Part shown: positions 18,399 to 29,473 of the stretch, piece after piece
Layout of the letters: each line of letters opens with the position of its first letter
Numbering within the stretch: the stretch's first letter is position 1
NCBI RefSeq assembly: GCF_012927275.1
Contig: NZ_JABBGG010000002.1
Coordinates: 475,951 to 539,950, forward strand
Direction of reading: 5' to 3'
Length of the DNA: 64,000 nt
From: Massilia polaris
GTDB taxonomy: Bacteria; Pseudomonadota; Gammaproteobacteria; Burkholderiales; Burkholderiaceae_D
Program-made: the position numbers and the translations under genes
Notes under the pieces: generated by a model
Told to the model about the DNA's origin: nothing
Database searches by the model: none
The model's input: the letters and a program-made list of their open reading frames with translations, nothing else

Positions 18399-19634
18399 CT
18401 AGTTTTCTCCGACCAAAGTTAAACGCGAGACCCGTCGCGGTGCAACGTCCCGACGCGACTCGCCATTTCGACGTTCTTCTTTAATCGTGTAGTGTACAGC
18501 GGAAATTAATCTTTCTTTCAGCGGATTTAATTTTGAGTGTGTTTTTCCCGTAACTTCTTCCTGCACTGTTGTGGCGTGTATATGAGCCCGAAGTCCAACG
18601 GCGATGTGATAGGCAAGGAGGGGCGGAACTGCATTCCCAACCTGGCGGTACTCGTCCACACGTTTGCCGGCGAACTTCCAATTCGGTGGAAATGATTGAA
18701 TGGCCGCACACTCACGAGGCGACAGCCGTCTCAGCCCGAGACTTTCATCTTGTATCCAGTCCTGTTGCGCGCTAGCCGTTACGGTACGGGCGGCGTTGCC
18801 AGTATCCGCGATAAACGCGCCTTGTTTGTATCCCCAGTGACCGCCTGGTCTGGTCGTCTCGCGCTTACCCGGACTCTTCATACCTGACCCTGGCGCGATC
18901 AATGATAGTTGTGCTTTGAGCGAGTCGTTTGGACGAATTATCTCGTCCGCTAAAGGCGGAGGTATCGACGATAAGCACTGCCCAAGCGAGACCCATTTTG
19001 TCAAGCCAGATTCGGTCGATATTTTGGCATGTGTCGAAGAAGGGAAAGGAGGCTTATCGCCAACCTTATAACCGATAAGCACAAGACGCACTCGCCGCTG
19101 CGGAACGCCAAAATCTGCAGCGTTTAGAAGCTCTACTTCGGTCTGAAATCCCGCATCGAGCAAGATTGTCCGGATGTGTTCCAACGCGGAACCCGGCTTA
19201 CCATCTGCGCCGCGGGCTGTTAACAAACCGCGCACATTCTCGAAGATAATCCATCGAACGCCAGTCTCGGCCGCTATTCGAACATAATCCTTGAACAGCT
19301 GACCGCGGGGATCGTCGAATCCGAGTTGATGACCAGCACTACTCCATGATTGACACGGAGGGCCTCCCACCAACAGTGGTACCTGTCCCTTTTTACGTTG
19401 AATTTTCTCGAGAATATCTCGGCCATTTACTTCCCTTACATCCGATTGCTCAATTATCGTTTCTTCGAGCATTACTTTCTGACCATAAACCGTACCTCGG
19501 TTTTGTCGGAGCGTCTCTATTGAATTCTTGTCAATATCAGATGCGTACAGGCAATTCCAACCAGCCAATTCAAACCCGATATCGAGGCCACCAGCTCCCG
19601 AGAAAAGGGAAATAAACTCAAGTTTGTTGCTCAT
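18399..19634 (-). CDS. DNA (cytosine-5-)-methyltransferase
   Basis: The 411-residue protein has the ordered motifs of C5-cytosine methyltransferases: FSGAGGLDIGFE (motif I, residues 11-22), GGPPCQSWS with catalytic Cys94 (motif IV), FENVRGL (motif VI, Glu132), GVPQRRVRLVLIG (motif VIII), then a target-recognition region and motifs IX-X (RRLSPRECAAIQSFP, YRQVGNAVPP). It should protect host DNA at the site cut by the adjoining endonuclease. The tail of about 45 residues after motif X is basic and AT-rich in DNA. The gene is first in the presumed minus-strand operon. Confidence 0.93.
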   Translation of the reverse strand: MSNKLEFISLFSGAGGLDIGFELAGWNCLYASDIDKNSIETLRQNRGTVYGQKVMLEETIIEQSDVREVNGRDILEKIQRKKGQVPLLVGGPPCQSWSSAGHQLGFDDPRGQLFKDYVRIAAETGVRWIIFENVRGLLTARGADGKPGSALEHIRTILLDAGFQTEVELLNAADFGVPQRRVRLVLIGYKVGDKPPFPSSTHAKISTESGLTKWVSLGQCLSSIPPPLADEIIRPNDSLKAQLSLIAPGSGMKSPGKRETTRPGGHWGYKQGAFIADTGNAARTVTASAQQDWIQDESLGLRRLSPRECAAIQSFPPNWKFAGKRVDEYRQVGNAVPPLLAYHIAVGLRAHIHATTVQEEVTGKTHSKLNPLKERLISAVHYTIKEERRNGESRRDVAPRRVSRLTLVGEN

Positions 19635-19747
19635 ATTTCAATCTTAGAAATTAGGAGACCTCGGGGTGGGAGGCCGCATTTTTGGCCATATCTTACCTTA
19701 CCGGATGGATAGTCAGGGGTGCGGTCAAAAAAAAGTACATGTCACCG

Positions 19748-20083
19748 CTAAGTGTGGAACACTCCAATGGCTGACTGCAGAAGTACCTCGGGGGAATCGA
19801 CGCGCTCTAGGTCGATCGCCCAATGCAGCCTACGGCTCACTGCCCGAGAACCGGACTTGGCCCCACCGAACGTCAATGCAGCAGCCATCCGGATTGCGTC
19901 ACGTAGCAAAGATCTGCCCGCGTTCATTGATGTAGTGGGCCGCATCAACTCACATCCATCTCCGGGTGAGTCAACTCTAATATCGATCATCTCGCCGTCC
20001 GTGAAACGGAATGCATGCGGGGGCTGCCCGATTCGGGTCGAACCTCCTTGGCGGGGCACAATTATTGATGGCGTGCGCGACAC
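19748..20083 (-). CDS. small hypothetical protein
   Basis: This 111-residue open frame starts with GTG at 20083, preceded by GGCGGAG at a good distance of about 6 bases. I do not recognise the protein. It has no membrane segment or signal peptide. It contains a short acidic stretch (DGEMIDIRVDSPGDG) and a helical-looking LLRDAIRMAAAL. A plus-strand open frame overlaps most of it, but has no comparable start signal. It lies between the defence island and the TonB-like gene and may be an island remnant. Confidence 0.4.
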   Translation of the reverse strand: MSRTPSIIVPRQGGSTRIGQPPHAFRFTDGEMIDIRVDSPGDGCELMRPTTSMNAGRSLLRDAIRMAAALTFGGAKSGSRAVSRRLHWAIDLERVDSPEVLLQSAIGVFHT

Positions 20084-20161
20084 TGTGTCTCCGCCCAGCG
20101 TGCCTAGATCAATTAGCCGTGGCCGTTTGGTGAACAGGGACGCGCATAGAAATTGTGGTCA

Positions 20162-21781
20162 TTACTGCAGACGAATTGCCATGTCGAATATCCAGGTGCG
20201 GCGAAATTCGACCACGTCGTACTGGCGCGCCAGGGCGGGCGGGAATGCGGCGTAGGGCGCCTGGCTGGCCACAACTTTTCGTATCGCTTCGTCGATAGCG
20301 GGCACACCGCTGGAGACCACGAAAGTCACCTTCTCGACGGAGCCGTCGGCGCGGATTGCCACCGTCACCGTTGGTTGGGCGTGAGGCTGTTTCACTACTT
20401 CGCGGACCATGTCGAACGTCATGTTCATCTCGATCTTCTTGCTCATCGCTTCCGCGTATAGAACGAGATCGGTATTGGCGTCGGCGCGTCCGAAGAGCCA
20501 TCCGCGTCGAAGACTGCTTACCGTGGGCGGCAGCGTGCCTGAGGGGCGATTCAAGGCTGCGTCGCGCTGGGCCGCTTCCTCGTTCAGTTGCTTGCCGATC
20601 GCGCGCAGCCGTTCCTCGCGTTTCGCCTCCTGATCAGCCCGTTCCTGCTGCGCCAGCTGTTGTCTCGCCTGTTCTTGTCGTGCTGCGTCTTGTTTCGCTG
20701 CGTCTTGGCGCGCGGACTCTTGTTGAGCCTGCGCCTGCCGCGCCGCTTCAAGCTGCGCTTGCCTTGACTGTTCTTGTCGAGTGGCTTCCCTACGCGCAGC
20801 TTCCAGTCGCGCGGCCTCGGCACGTTCCAGTTCCTGTCGCGCTGCAACCTGCTGCGCCTTCTCGTCCTGTCTTGCCTGCTCTTGTCGCAGTGCCTCCCGA
20901 CGGAGGGCCTCTTGCCGGGCCTGCTCCTGACGTTCAGCCTCCATTCGCGCTGCTTCGCTCCTGACCGTTTGCTCGGCGCGGAGGGCGTCTTGTCGTAGCT
21001 GCTCTTGCCGCGCCGCTTCTCGCTGCGCGTTCGATATCAGTTCCGCCTGTCGCAGTTTCTCTGCGTTCTGCGTTTCCTGGTCGATCCTGACCTGCTCAAG
21101 CACCCGTTCCCGCGCATCCTGTTCGAGCTGCTTCTGCGCTACGTCGTTCGCAATGTTGCGTGCAGGCGCTTCACTCACTTGGGAGAAAATGTTTGGCACG
21201 TCCGAAATTGCGGGCGCTCTTACGGGTGGCGCGTCGGGTGCGATCGGCAGGTTGATTTCGGGCCGCATGACGGTCGGCGTGACCGGTACCGGAGCTGGCG
21301 TCGGCGCGGGTGCTGGTGGGGGGATTAATACGGCGGCTGCCTCACTGCGCGCAATGGCGGGAGGGGGCATCGGTATTGGTTTCACGTTGCTCGCGACTGC
21401 GGGCTTGTCCACTGCGGCGAGCGCAGCGTTGGCCATTTTTGTCGGCGGAGTATCTGCCGGCGCCGGCGCCGGTGCTGGTGCTGGCGCAGGCGCGGGAGGG
21501 AGTGCCGGTGCAAGCAGAATGCGCAAATCATCGGCCCCCAGGCGCCTTTCCTTCCAGGGAAGGTTCAGGCCGGGAAGTCCGAATGTCTGGCCACTAAAGG
21601 TCACGCTCAGCAGCAGCGCGTGAACCAGCAAGGAGAGCAGCACCGCAGTGCTCAATCGCCGGGGGACGCGTTGAATGAAGAGGGCAGTGCTCAAATTCGA
21701 TGCCTTTGCGGCTTTGTACTGCAATCTTGGGGACAGTTTGGCCGATCGACGGGGAATTGTTGACCTTCCATTAATTTCCAT
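20162..21781 (-). CDS. TonB/TolA-like energy-transducer protein with long coiled coil
   Basis: The 539-residue protein has a basic N-terminus, one membrane segment at about residues 43-62 (TAVLLSLLVHALLLSV), an Ala-Pro repeat region (about 90-200), and a long charged coiled coil of Ala/Arg/Gln/Glu repeats (about 215-400). A C-terminal domain at about 425-539 resembles the TonB C-terminal fold (VTVAIRADGSVEKVTFVVSSG...AIRKVV). This is the plan of proteins linking inner-membrane energy (ExbBD or TolQR) to the outer membrane. No exbB or exbD is nearby. The ATG at 21781 is the first start; its promoter lies toward the neighbouring insertion sequence. Confidence 0.75.
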   Translation of the reverse strand: MEINGRSTIPRRSAKLSPRLQYKAAKASNLSTALFIQRVPRRLSTAVLLSLLVHALLLSVTFSGQTFGLPGLNLPWKERRLGADDLRILLAPALPPAPAPAPAPAPAPADTPPTKMANAALAAVDKPAVASNVKPIPMPPPAIARSEAAAVLIPPPAPAPTPAPVPVTPTVMRPEINLPIAPDAPPVRAPAISDVPNIFSQVSEAPARNIANDVAQKQLEQDARERVLEQVRIDQETQNAEKLRQAELISNAQREAARQEQLRQDALRAEQTVRSEAARMEAERQEQARQEALRREALRQEQARQDEKAQQVAARQELERAEAARLEAARREATRQEQSRQAQLEAARQAQAQQESARQDAAKQDAARQEQARQQLAQQERADQEAKREERLRAIGKQLNEEAAQRDAALNRPSGTLPPTVSSLRRGWLFGRADANTDLVLYAEAMSKKIEMNMTFDMVREVVKQPHAQPTVTVAIRADGSVEKVTFVVSSGVPAIDEAIRKVVASQAPYAAFPPALARQYDVVEFRRTWIFDMAIRLQ

Positions 21782-21877
21782 AAGTGTACTGCCCTTTTTC
21801 AGAAGGGCTGTATCCTATTGATGAGTCGGGAACGTCTCGCGCATCCTTGGCGGCCCCGCCACAACCGGGGCTAAACC

Positions 21878-22197
21878 TGTTTAATGGTCCAAGTCGATTC
21901 CTCACTCATCTTCGGAGGTATGGGTTCTATATGGACGTCTCCCGTTTGCAAGGTGGTTTTTGTGTTTTGTTGACAGGTCAGTTGCAGTTCTATATCCGGC
22001 CTTGTGTGCAGCAGGGATTTCCCTCTGCTGGCCCTGATGAAATCCGCTGACCCACACCTCATTCCCGCAACGGGCTTTGATGCCCCGGGAACCCATTCAG
22101 GTTTAGTAGGTCACGGTCTTACCTGTTTGTCATCACACTTAAACTACCCTGCGCAACTCTCGACGCGTCAAACTCTCTTAGGCCCGGCCAGCGGTTT
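21878..22197 (-). ncRNA. candidate bridge RNA region of the IS110-family element
   Basis: About 320 bases without a gene follow the transposase stop. In IS1111-type elements the guide (bridge) RNA is known to lie in the long noncoding end. The first hairpin is clear: CCCGGCCAGCG (22183-22193) pairs with CGCTGGTCGGG (22201-22211), with the transposase stop in its loop. The RNA boundaries and guide loops cannot be fixed by eye. Confidence 0.3.
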
Positions 22198-23229
22198 TTA
22201 CGCTGGTCGGGAACTCACGTGTTGCTTATCGTAGGCTCGGCCATGAGCCAGGATCGCCCAAATCATCCGGGCCATCTTGTTCGCCAGGGCGACCACGACG
22301 ACGTTCAGTGGGCGGCGCTTGCGCATCTCCTGGGTCCACGCGCTAGGCTCCTTTGAATGCAGCAGTGCAGACCTGGCGCCATGAATCAGTAATGTACGCA
22401 GATAGGTGTCTCCGCGCTTGCTGATGCCAAGCAGCTTAACCCGGCCGCCAGTGCCATTCTGGGCCGGCACCAGACCTATCCATGCTGCGAACTCGCGTCC
22501 CGACTTGAAGGCATTCGCGTTACCCATCGTCGCCACCGCCGCAGTCGCGGTCAGCAGGCCCACGCCGGGTATCGCGGCGATCGCCTGGCAAGATTCATCC
22601 ACTTTCATCCACGCCTGCAGGCGCACCTCGATTTGTTTGATGTCTCCGTCGATGACAGCGATCCTGTTCCATTGGGCGCGCAACGTGTCTATCAGCAGAC
22701 CTGGCAGACGTTTGGATAATCGTTCCAGCACCGCCGGCATTTGCTCATTCATCGCAGCTCTGCCACGTTTCATGACCTCGCCGTACTCCGCCATCAGCCC
22801 GCGAAGTCCGTTCGTTTGCGCCGTACGGAATTTGATCAATTGTTCGCGCATTCGATGCATCGCCAGCACCGACTGCTGCTCTTCAGTTTTTACGGCCACA
22901 GTACGAATACCGGGTTGTTGCATGGCCAGCCAAATGGCGCGTGCGTCGGCAGCGTCGTTCTTGTTTCCGGGCGCGAATGCCTTGACGAACCGTCCCGACA
23001 GCAGCTTGACCTCATGACCCATCGCCATCAAGCGCCGGGCCCAATGATGTGATCCGCCGCATGCCTCCATGCCGACAATGCTGGAACTCAGGTTGGCGAA
23101 ATGCTCGAGAAATTTGTCACGCTTGAGTGCCTTGTTGCGTACTTCGCCAGTCTCGCGTTCGACCCAGTGGAGCTGAAAAACATCCTTTGCCGTGTCAACC
23201 CCAACGCACATTTTGGTAGTAGTATTCAT
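22198..23229 (-). CDS. IS110-family transposase
   Basis: The 343-residue protein has the RuvC-like DEDD N-terminal domain of IS110 transposases: CVGVDTAKD (first Asp), VGMEACGG (Glu) and KNDAADARA (last Asp pair). The C-terminal Transposase_20 domain carries IPGVGLLTATA and GDTYLRTLLIHGARSAL with its conserved serine. It should catalyse guided recombination together with the element's bridge RNA. The start at 23229 is chosen because GGAGGATCC precedes it and the protein N-terminus matches the family; the open frame extends to 23334. The gene appears intact. Confidence 0.93.
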   Translation of the reverse strand: MNTTTKMCVGVDTAKDVFQLHWVERETGEVRNKALKRDKFLEHFANLSSSIVGMEACGGSHHWARRLMAMGHEVKLLSGRFVKAFAPGNKNDAADARAIWLAMQQPGIRTVAVKTEEQQSVLAMHRMREQLIKFRTAQTNGLRGLMAEYGEVMKRGRAAMNEQMPAVLERLSKRLPGLLIDTLRAQWNRIAVIDGDIKQIEVRLQAWMKVDESCQAIAAIPGVGLLTATAAVATMGNANAFKSGREFAAWIGLVPAQNGTGGRVKLLGISKRGDTYLRTLLIHGARSALLHSKEPSAWTQEMRKRRPLNVVVVALANKMARMIWAILAHGRAYDKQHVSSRPA

Positions 23230-23378
23230 GGTGGATCCTCCCGGTTTAGCCTGAAAGTTTTGACACTTTCCATTTTGGCACTTTGATGCCGTAGGCCCGT
23301 GAGGATCCGCCTCCAATCGTCTTATCTTCCCCACACTGTCGCTACGTCACTGCCAATCCAGGTAGGAGGCGTCCATTT

Positions 23379-23402
23379 CATTCCCGCACTTCGCGGGAAC
23401 GA
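23379..23402. repeat. REP-like palindrome
   Basis: CATTCCCGC and GCGGGAACG arms around ACTTC repeat the core of the palindrome at 5199. It lies between the insertion sequence and the gyrB terminator. Confidence 0.65.
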
Positions 23403-23444
23403 CGTGCGGGTGATTGAGGGTGTTCCACACCTAACATTGCGGCA

Positions 23445-23480
23445 GCCAAAAACAAAAGGCCCATGAAATTTCATGGGCCT
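23445..23480 (-). terminator. gyrB rho-independent terminator
   Basis: AGGCCCATGAAA (23457-23468) is followed directly by its reverse complement (23469-23480). On the minus strand it is followed by TTTTGTTTTTGG. The hairpin is 33 bases past the gyrB stop. Confidence 0.8.
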
Positions 23481-23512
23481 GGGACTTCTGGTATTGATGT
23501 TACCTGCGAATC

Positions 23513-26035
<2,523 letters not shown>

Positions 26036-26055
26036 TTACTTCGGACTGCGTCACC

Positions 26056-26136
26056 GTCGTTCCCGCGGAGGCGGGAACCCATGCTGAGTAAATGATCACC
26101 CTCAGTATGGATTCCCGCGTGCGCGGGAATGACGGT
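26056..26136. repeat. REP-like doublet
   Basis: Two palindromes of the TTCCCGC/GCGGGAA type (26060-26077 and 26111-26130) lie in opposite orientation between gyrB and dnaN. Their CCATGCTGAG and CTCAGTATGG flanks face each other in the middle. At 31858-31943 the same flanks lie on the outside. Confidence 0.7.
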
Positions 26137-26212
26137 TTTGAGGGTGCGGGCTTGTGGCCCGCGCCCCTCATTTATAACCTCTGTACTTCTAAATCTACCA
26201 ACCGTCTGACTC

Positions 26213-27319
26213 TTAAATCCGCATCGGCATCACAACGTACTTGAAGTCCGCGTTGTCAGGAATCGAAATCAGGGCCGACGAATTGGAGTCGCCCAGGGCA
26301 ATATTCACCTGGTCGCACTTCAGGTTGTTCAGCACGTCGAGCAGGTAAGTCACGTTGAAGCCGATGTCCACGCTGTCGCCGCCGTAGTCGATCTCGAGTT
26401 CTTCAACCGCTTCTTCCTGGTCGGCATTGGTCGAGCTGATCTTCATGCTGCCTGGCGTGATGATGCAGCGCACGCCCTTGAACTTGTCGCTCGTCATGAT
26501 CGCGGCGCGCTGCAGCGAACGCAGCAGTTCATCGCGGCCGATCGTGAAGTCGTTGTTGTAGCCCTTCGGGATCACGCGGGTGTAGTCAGGGAACTTGCCT
26601 TCAACCAGCTTCGATACCAGCTCGATGTCGGCAAAGGTCAGCTTGACCTGCGACGCCGCGATGTCCAGCTGGACCGGCTCGTCGTTCTCTTCCAGCAGGC
26701 GCTGCAGTTCGATGATCGTCTTGCGCGGGATGATGACTTCCTGGCGCGTGAATTCCTGTTCGGTTTCGACCTGGCAGAACGCCAGGCGGTGGCCGTCGGT
26801 GGCCACGGCGATCACGTTGCGGCCGTCGAGCACCAGCAGCAGGCCGTTCAGGTAGTAGCGGATGTCCTGCTGCGCCATCGAGAAGTGCACCATGTTGAAC
26901 AGGTGCTTCAGTGTTTTCTGCGGCAGGGTGACCGAGGCGTTGAAGGTGTCGGCAACCGATACCGTCGGGAACTCTTCCGCGGCCAGAGTCTGCAAGGCGA
27001 AGCGCGACTTGCCGCTCTGGACGGTCAGGCGCTTGTTCAGCAGCGTCATCGTCACGTCGCCGGACTCAGGCAAGGCGCGCAGGATGTCGAGCAGCTTGCG
27101 CGCGGCGACCGTGGTGCCTTCGACTTCCGGTCCGGCGCCGATGTTCGCGTGCGTGGTGATCTGCACTTCGGTGTCGGTGGATAGGAAAGATACGTTTTCG
27201 CCGTCCTTGCGGATGAGGATATTGGCCAGAATCGGCATAGTGTGCCGACGCTCGACAATACCGCTCACGATCTGCAGTGGCCGGAGAAGGGTATCTCGGG
27301 TTGTTTTGACCAATTGCAT
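26213..27319 (-). CDS. dnaN: DNA polymerase III beta subunit (sliding clamp)
   Basis: The 368-residue protein has the usual beta-clamp length and three-domain layout. N-terminal MQLVKTTRDTLLRPLQIVSGIVERRHTMPILANILI and the C-terminal YVVMPMRI, the hydrophobic-cleft end that binds partner proteins, are clear signatures. It tethers DNA polymerase III to DNA and serves other clamp-binding proteins. It lies downstream of dnaA with a 142-base gap that holds no DnaA box I can see. Confidence 0.97.
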   Translation of the reverse strand: MQLVKTTRDTLLRPLQIVSGIVERRHTMPILANILIRKDGENVSFLSTDTEVQITTHANIGAGPEVEGTTVAARKLLDILRALPESGDVTMTLLNKRLTVQSGKSRFALQTLAAEEFPTVSVADTFNASVTLPQKTLKHLFNMVHFSMAQQDIRYYLNGLLLVLDGRNVIAVATDGHRLAFCQVETEQEFTRQEVIIPRKTIIELQRLLEENDEPVQLDIAASQVKLTFADIELVSKLVEGKFPDYTRVIPKGYNNDFTIGRDELLRSLQRAAIMTSDKFKGVRCIITPGSMKISSTNADQEEAVEELEIDYGGDSVDIGFNVTYLLDVLNNLKCDQVNIALGDSNSSALISIPDNADFKYVVMPMRI

Positions 27320-27461
27320 AGTAATCCTCGGTAAGGTTGTTAGTTAGTGCTTGCTCTTGTGGTGCGCTTGGCGGAAGAGCGCTCCCAAGGGATCGCACAT
27401 CCGCCGATTTCAAACAATTTCCAAAACACCCATTTTGCCAGAAATTGCCGTGGCTAAATAA

Positions 27462-28862
27462 TTACCCTTTAAGGGTCTGTTCCAGCACGTGCAGCTCGTG
27501 GTTGCATTCCGGATTCTTGGTACGGTCCTGCGCGATCTTCCTGACGGCATGCAACACCGTCGTATGATCCCTTCCGCCGAACAACTCGCCGATCTCCGGC
27601 AAACTCTTCTGCGTCAATTCCTTGGCCAGGTACATCGCAATCTGCCGCGGCCGCGCGATGTTCGCTGGCCGTCGCTTCGAGTACATGTCCGCAACCTTGA
27701 TGTTGAAGAAGTCCGCCACCGTCTTCTGGATGTTCTCCACAGAAATCTGACGGTTCTGCACCGACAGCAAATCCTTCAGCGCCTCTTTCACGATATCAAT
27801 CGTGATGTCTTTCCCGTGGAAGCGCGAGTACGCCAGGATCTTGCGCAGCGCGCCTTCCAGCTCGCGCACGTTCGAGCGCAGGTGCTTGGCCACGAAGAAC
27901 GCCACGTCATCCGAGAAGCTCACGCCTTCCGACTGCGCCTTCTTCAGCAGAATCGCCACGCGCATTTCCAGCTCCGGCGGCTCGATCGCCACGGTCAGGC
28001 CGGAGTCGAAGCGCGAGATCAGGCGGTCGTCCATGCCCGTGATTTCTTTCGGGTAGGTATCGCTGGTGATGATGATCTGCTTCTTGGCAGCGATCAGCGC
28101 TTCAAACGCGTAGAAGAATTCTTCCTGCGTACGGCTCTTGCCGCCGAAGAATTGAATATCATCGATCAGCAGCATGTCCAGCGAGTGGTAGTAATGCTTG
28201 AAGTCGTCGAAACCTTTGCGCTGGTAAGCGGTCACCACATCGCGCACATACTGTTCGGCGTGGATGTAGCGGATGCGCGCGTTTGGCTGGTCGGCCATCA
28301 CCTGGTTGCCGATCGCGTGGATCAGGTGGGTCTTGCCGAGGCCGACGCCGCCGTAGAAGAACAGCGGGTTGTACGATACGCCCGGGTTGTTGGCGACCTG
28401 GATCGCGGCGGCGCGCGCCAGCTGGTTGGCCTTACCGGTAACGAAGCTGTCGAAGGTGAGTTCGGTGTTGATGCGGCTCTGTTCGCGCATCGGCTGCTTG
28501 CCGACGTTGAATTCGGGCGCGCCGATCGGGCCGTCGTTGCGGTGGCCCTGGACGATGCCGAGGCCGTTGGCCGGGCCGTCAGGTACCGGGGTGTGCACGG
28601 TGGCCTTCTTCGGCAGGGCGTTGCGCGGGTCGAGTACGAACTGTACTTCGGTTGGCGCTTCGAAATATTGGCAGGCCAGCGCGGTGATGCGGGTGGCGAA
28701 CTGCGTCTTCACCCAGTCGAGCTTGAAACGGTTGGGCGCAGCAATGCGCAGCTTGCCATCCTCGTAATCGAGGGGGGCAAGCGGTTTAATCCACGCGCTG
28801 TATTGCTGCGGCGTCAGCTCCAGTTCCAACTGCGCGGAACAGGTCTGCCAGAAATTGTCCAT
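27462..28862 (-). CDS. dnaA: chromosomal replication initiator DnaA
   Basis: The 466-residue protein has all four DnaA domains: N-terminal DnaB-interaction domain ([20 protein letters not shown]), a variable linker (about 90-130), AAA+ core with Walker [10 protein letters not shown] and Walker B LLIDDIQF, and the C-terminal DNA-binding domain with the [11 protein letters not shown] signature. It melts oriC and loads the helicase. I chose the ATG at 28862 (MDNFWQ) because the upstream 30 residues of the open frame do not match the family and lie in the origin region. Confidence 0.97.
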   Translation of the reverse strand: MDNFWQTCSAQLELELTPQQYSAWIKPLAPLDYEDGKLRIAAPNRFKLDWVKTQFATRITALACQYFEAPTEVQFVLDPRNALPKKATVHTPVPDGPANGLGIVQGHRNDGPIGAPEFNVGKQPMREQSRINTELTFDSFVTGKANQLARAAAIQVANNPGVSYNPLFFYGGVGLGKTHLIHAIGNQVMADQPNARIRYIHAEQYVRDVVTAYQRKGFDDFKHYYHSLDMLLIDDIQFFGGKSRTQEEFFYAFEALIAAKKQIIITSDTYPKEITGMDDRLISRFDSGLTVAIEPPELEMRVAILLKKAQSEGVSFSDDVAFFVAKHLRSNVRELEGALRKILAYSRFHGKDITIDIVKEALKDLLSVQNRQISVENIQKTVADFFNIKVADMYSKRRPANIARPRQIAMYLAKELTQKSLPEIGELFGGRDHTTVLHAVRKIAQDRTKNPECNHELHVLEQTLKG

Positions 28863-28977
28863 GAATCTTCTTTGAAAATAAGGTGTGTGAAGGGCGGTTC
28901 GATGCTGATGCCCCGCGCCAGGTTTGCGCGCGAGCTTCGCCACACGTAACACGCTATTCTACCTGTGACGGGCAAAG

Positions 28978-28986
28978 TTATCCACA
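28978..28986 (+). promoter_or_regulatory. DnaA box
   Basis: TTATCCACA matches the E. coli R1-type DnaA box exactly. It lies 116 bases upstream of the dnaA start, where it could serve oriC or dnaA autoregulation. Confidence 0.75.
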
Positions 28987-29081
28987 GGCATAGATGAGTT
29001 TTTGCGGGTAAACTTCGCATTCCTGTCGGTGACTGCAGTGGTGGAAGTTCAGCCAAAACCCGCCGAAAACCACACCCATCC

Positions 29082-29111
29082 TTGACATCGAACCCCAAAA
29101 TGCTGTCTAAT
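29082..29111 (+). promoter_or_regulatory. probable sigma70 promoter for rpmH-rnpA
   Basis: TTGACA (29082-29087) is followed after 18 bases by TCTAAT (29106-29111). The leader to rpmH would be about 190 bases. Confidence 0.45.
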
Positions 29112-29306
29112 TCAGGGTTCCCCGCCCGTACTCCGTGCAAATTGGTAAGTCCTTACCTTCCGATCACGCTGGCTACACGGGTAGAAAAGAGTATTTTTGC
29201 TGTGGCGTGTCGCTGGCTTAAACATCTGCGAAATGTCCTTGGCGCCGAAAACTGACGGGACGTCAGACCCGATTTTGCATTTACTTTTGCTTTAAGCGAG
29301 ACCAAC

Positions 29307-29441
29307 ATGAAACGTACTTACCAACCTTCCGTCGTCCGTCGCAAGCGCACGCACGGCTTCCGCGCACGTATGGCTACCCGTGGCGGCCGCCAGGTTCTGA
29401 ACGCACGCCGCGCCAAGGGCCGCAAGCGCCTGGCAGTATAA
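29307..29441 (+). CDS. rpmH: 50S ribosomal protein L34
   Basis: The 44-residue, very basic protein ([18 protein letters not shown] through GRKRLAV) is a textbook L34. It is a structural part of the large ribosomal subunit. It is the first gene of the rpmH-rnpA-yidD-yidC cluster and is followed after 32 bases by rnpA. The gene is short enough to be missed by simple ORF filters. Confidence 0.98.
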   Translation: MKRTYQPSVVRRKRTHGFRARMATRGGRQVLNARRAKGRKRLAV

Positions 29442-29473
29442 AGCTGCCAGCTGCAGCCAGGACGCAACTGACC

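Larger units (their letters stand above)
21869..23251 (-). mobile_element. IS110-family insertion sequence, probably IS1111 subgroup
   Basis: A transposase gene (22198-23229) is flanked by a short 5' and a long 3' noncoding region, the arrangement of the IS1111 subgroup. Possible subterminal inverted repeats are GGCTAAACC (21869-21877) and GGTTTAGCC (23243-23251). A 9-bp match could be chance, so the boundaries are provisional. No target duplication is expected for this family. Confidence 0.6.
28863..29306. other. probable oriC-containing region between dnaA and rpmH
   Basis: The 444-base gap between the divergent dnaA and rpmH genes is the usual site of oriC or of the dnaA promoter in this class. 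I see one perfect DnaA box, TTATCCACA at 28978-28986, and only weak near matches. Short AT-rich runs occur near 29195-29205. The gap also holds the dnaA and rpmH promoters. With one clear box, an origin call remains provisional. Confidence 0.5.

Noticed and set aside
19752..20255. 167-residue plus-strand frame at the island edge
   Set aside because: No convincing ribosome-binding site or motif; the opposite-strand GTG frame has a better start signal.
20356..21623. Several plus-strand open frames opposite the TonB-like gene
   Set aside because: They are mirror images of the coiled coil and the Pro-Ala repeats, with no start signals.
27489..28949. 486-residue open frame opposite dnaA
   Set aside because: Shadow of dnaA; composition is that of an antisense GC-rich frame.
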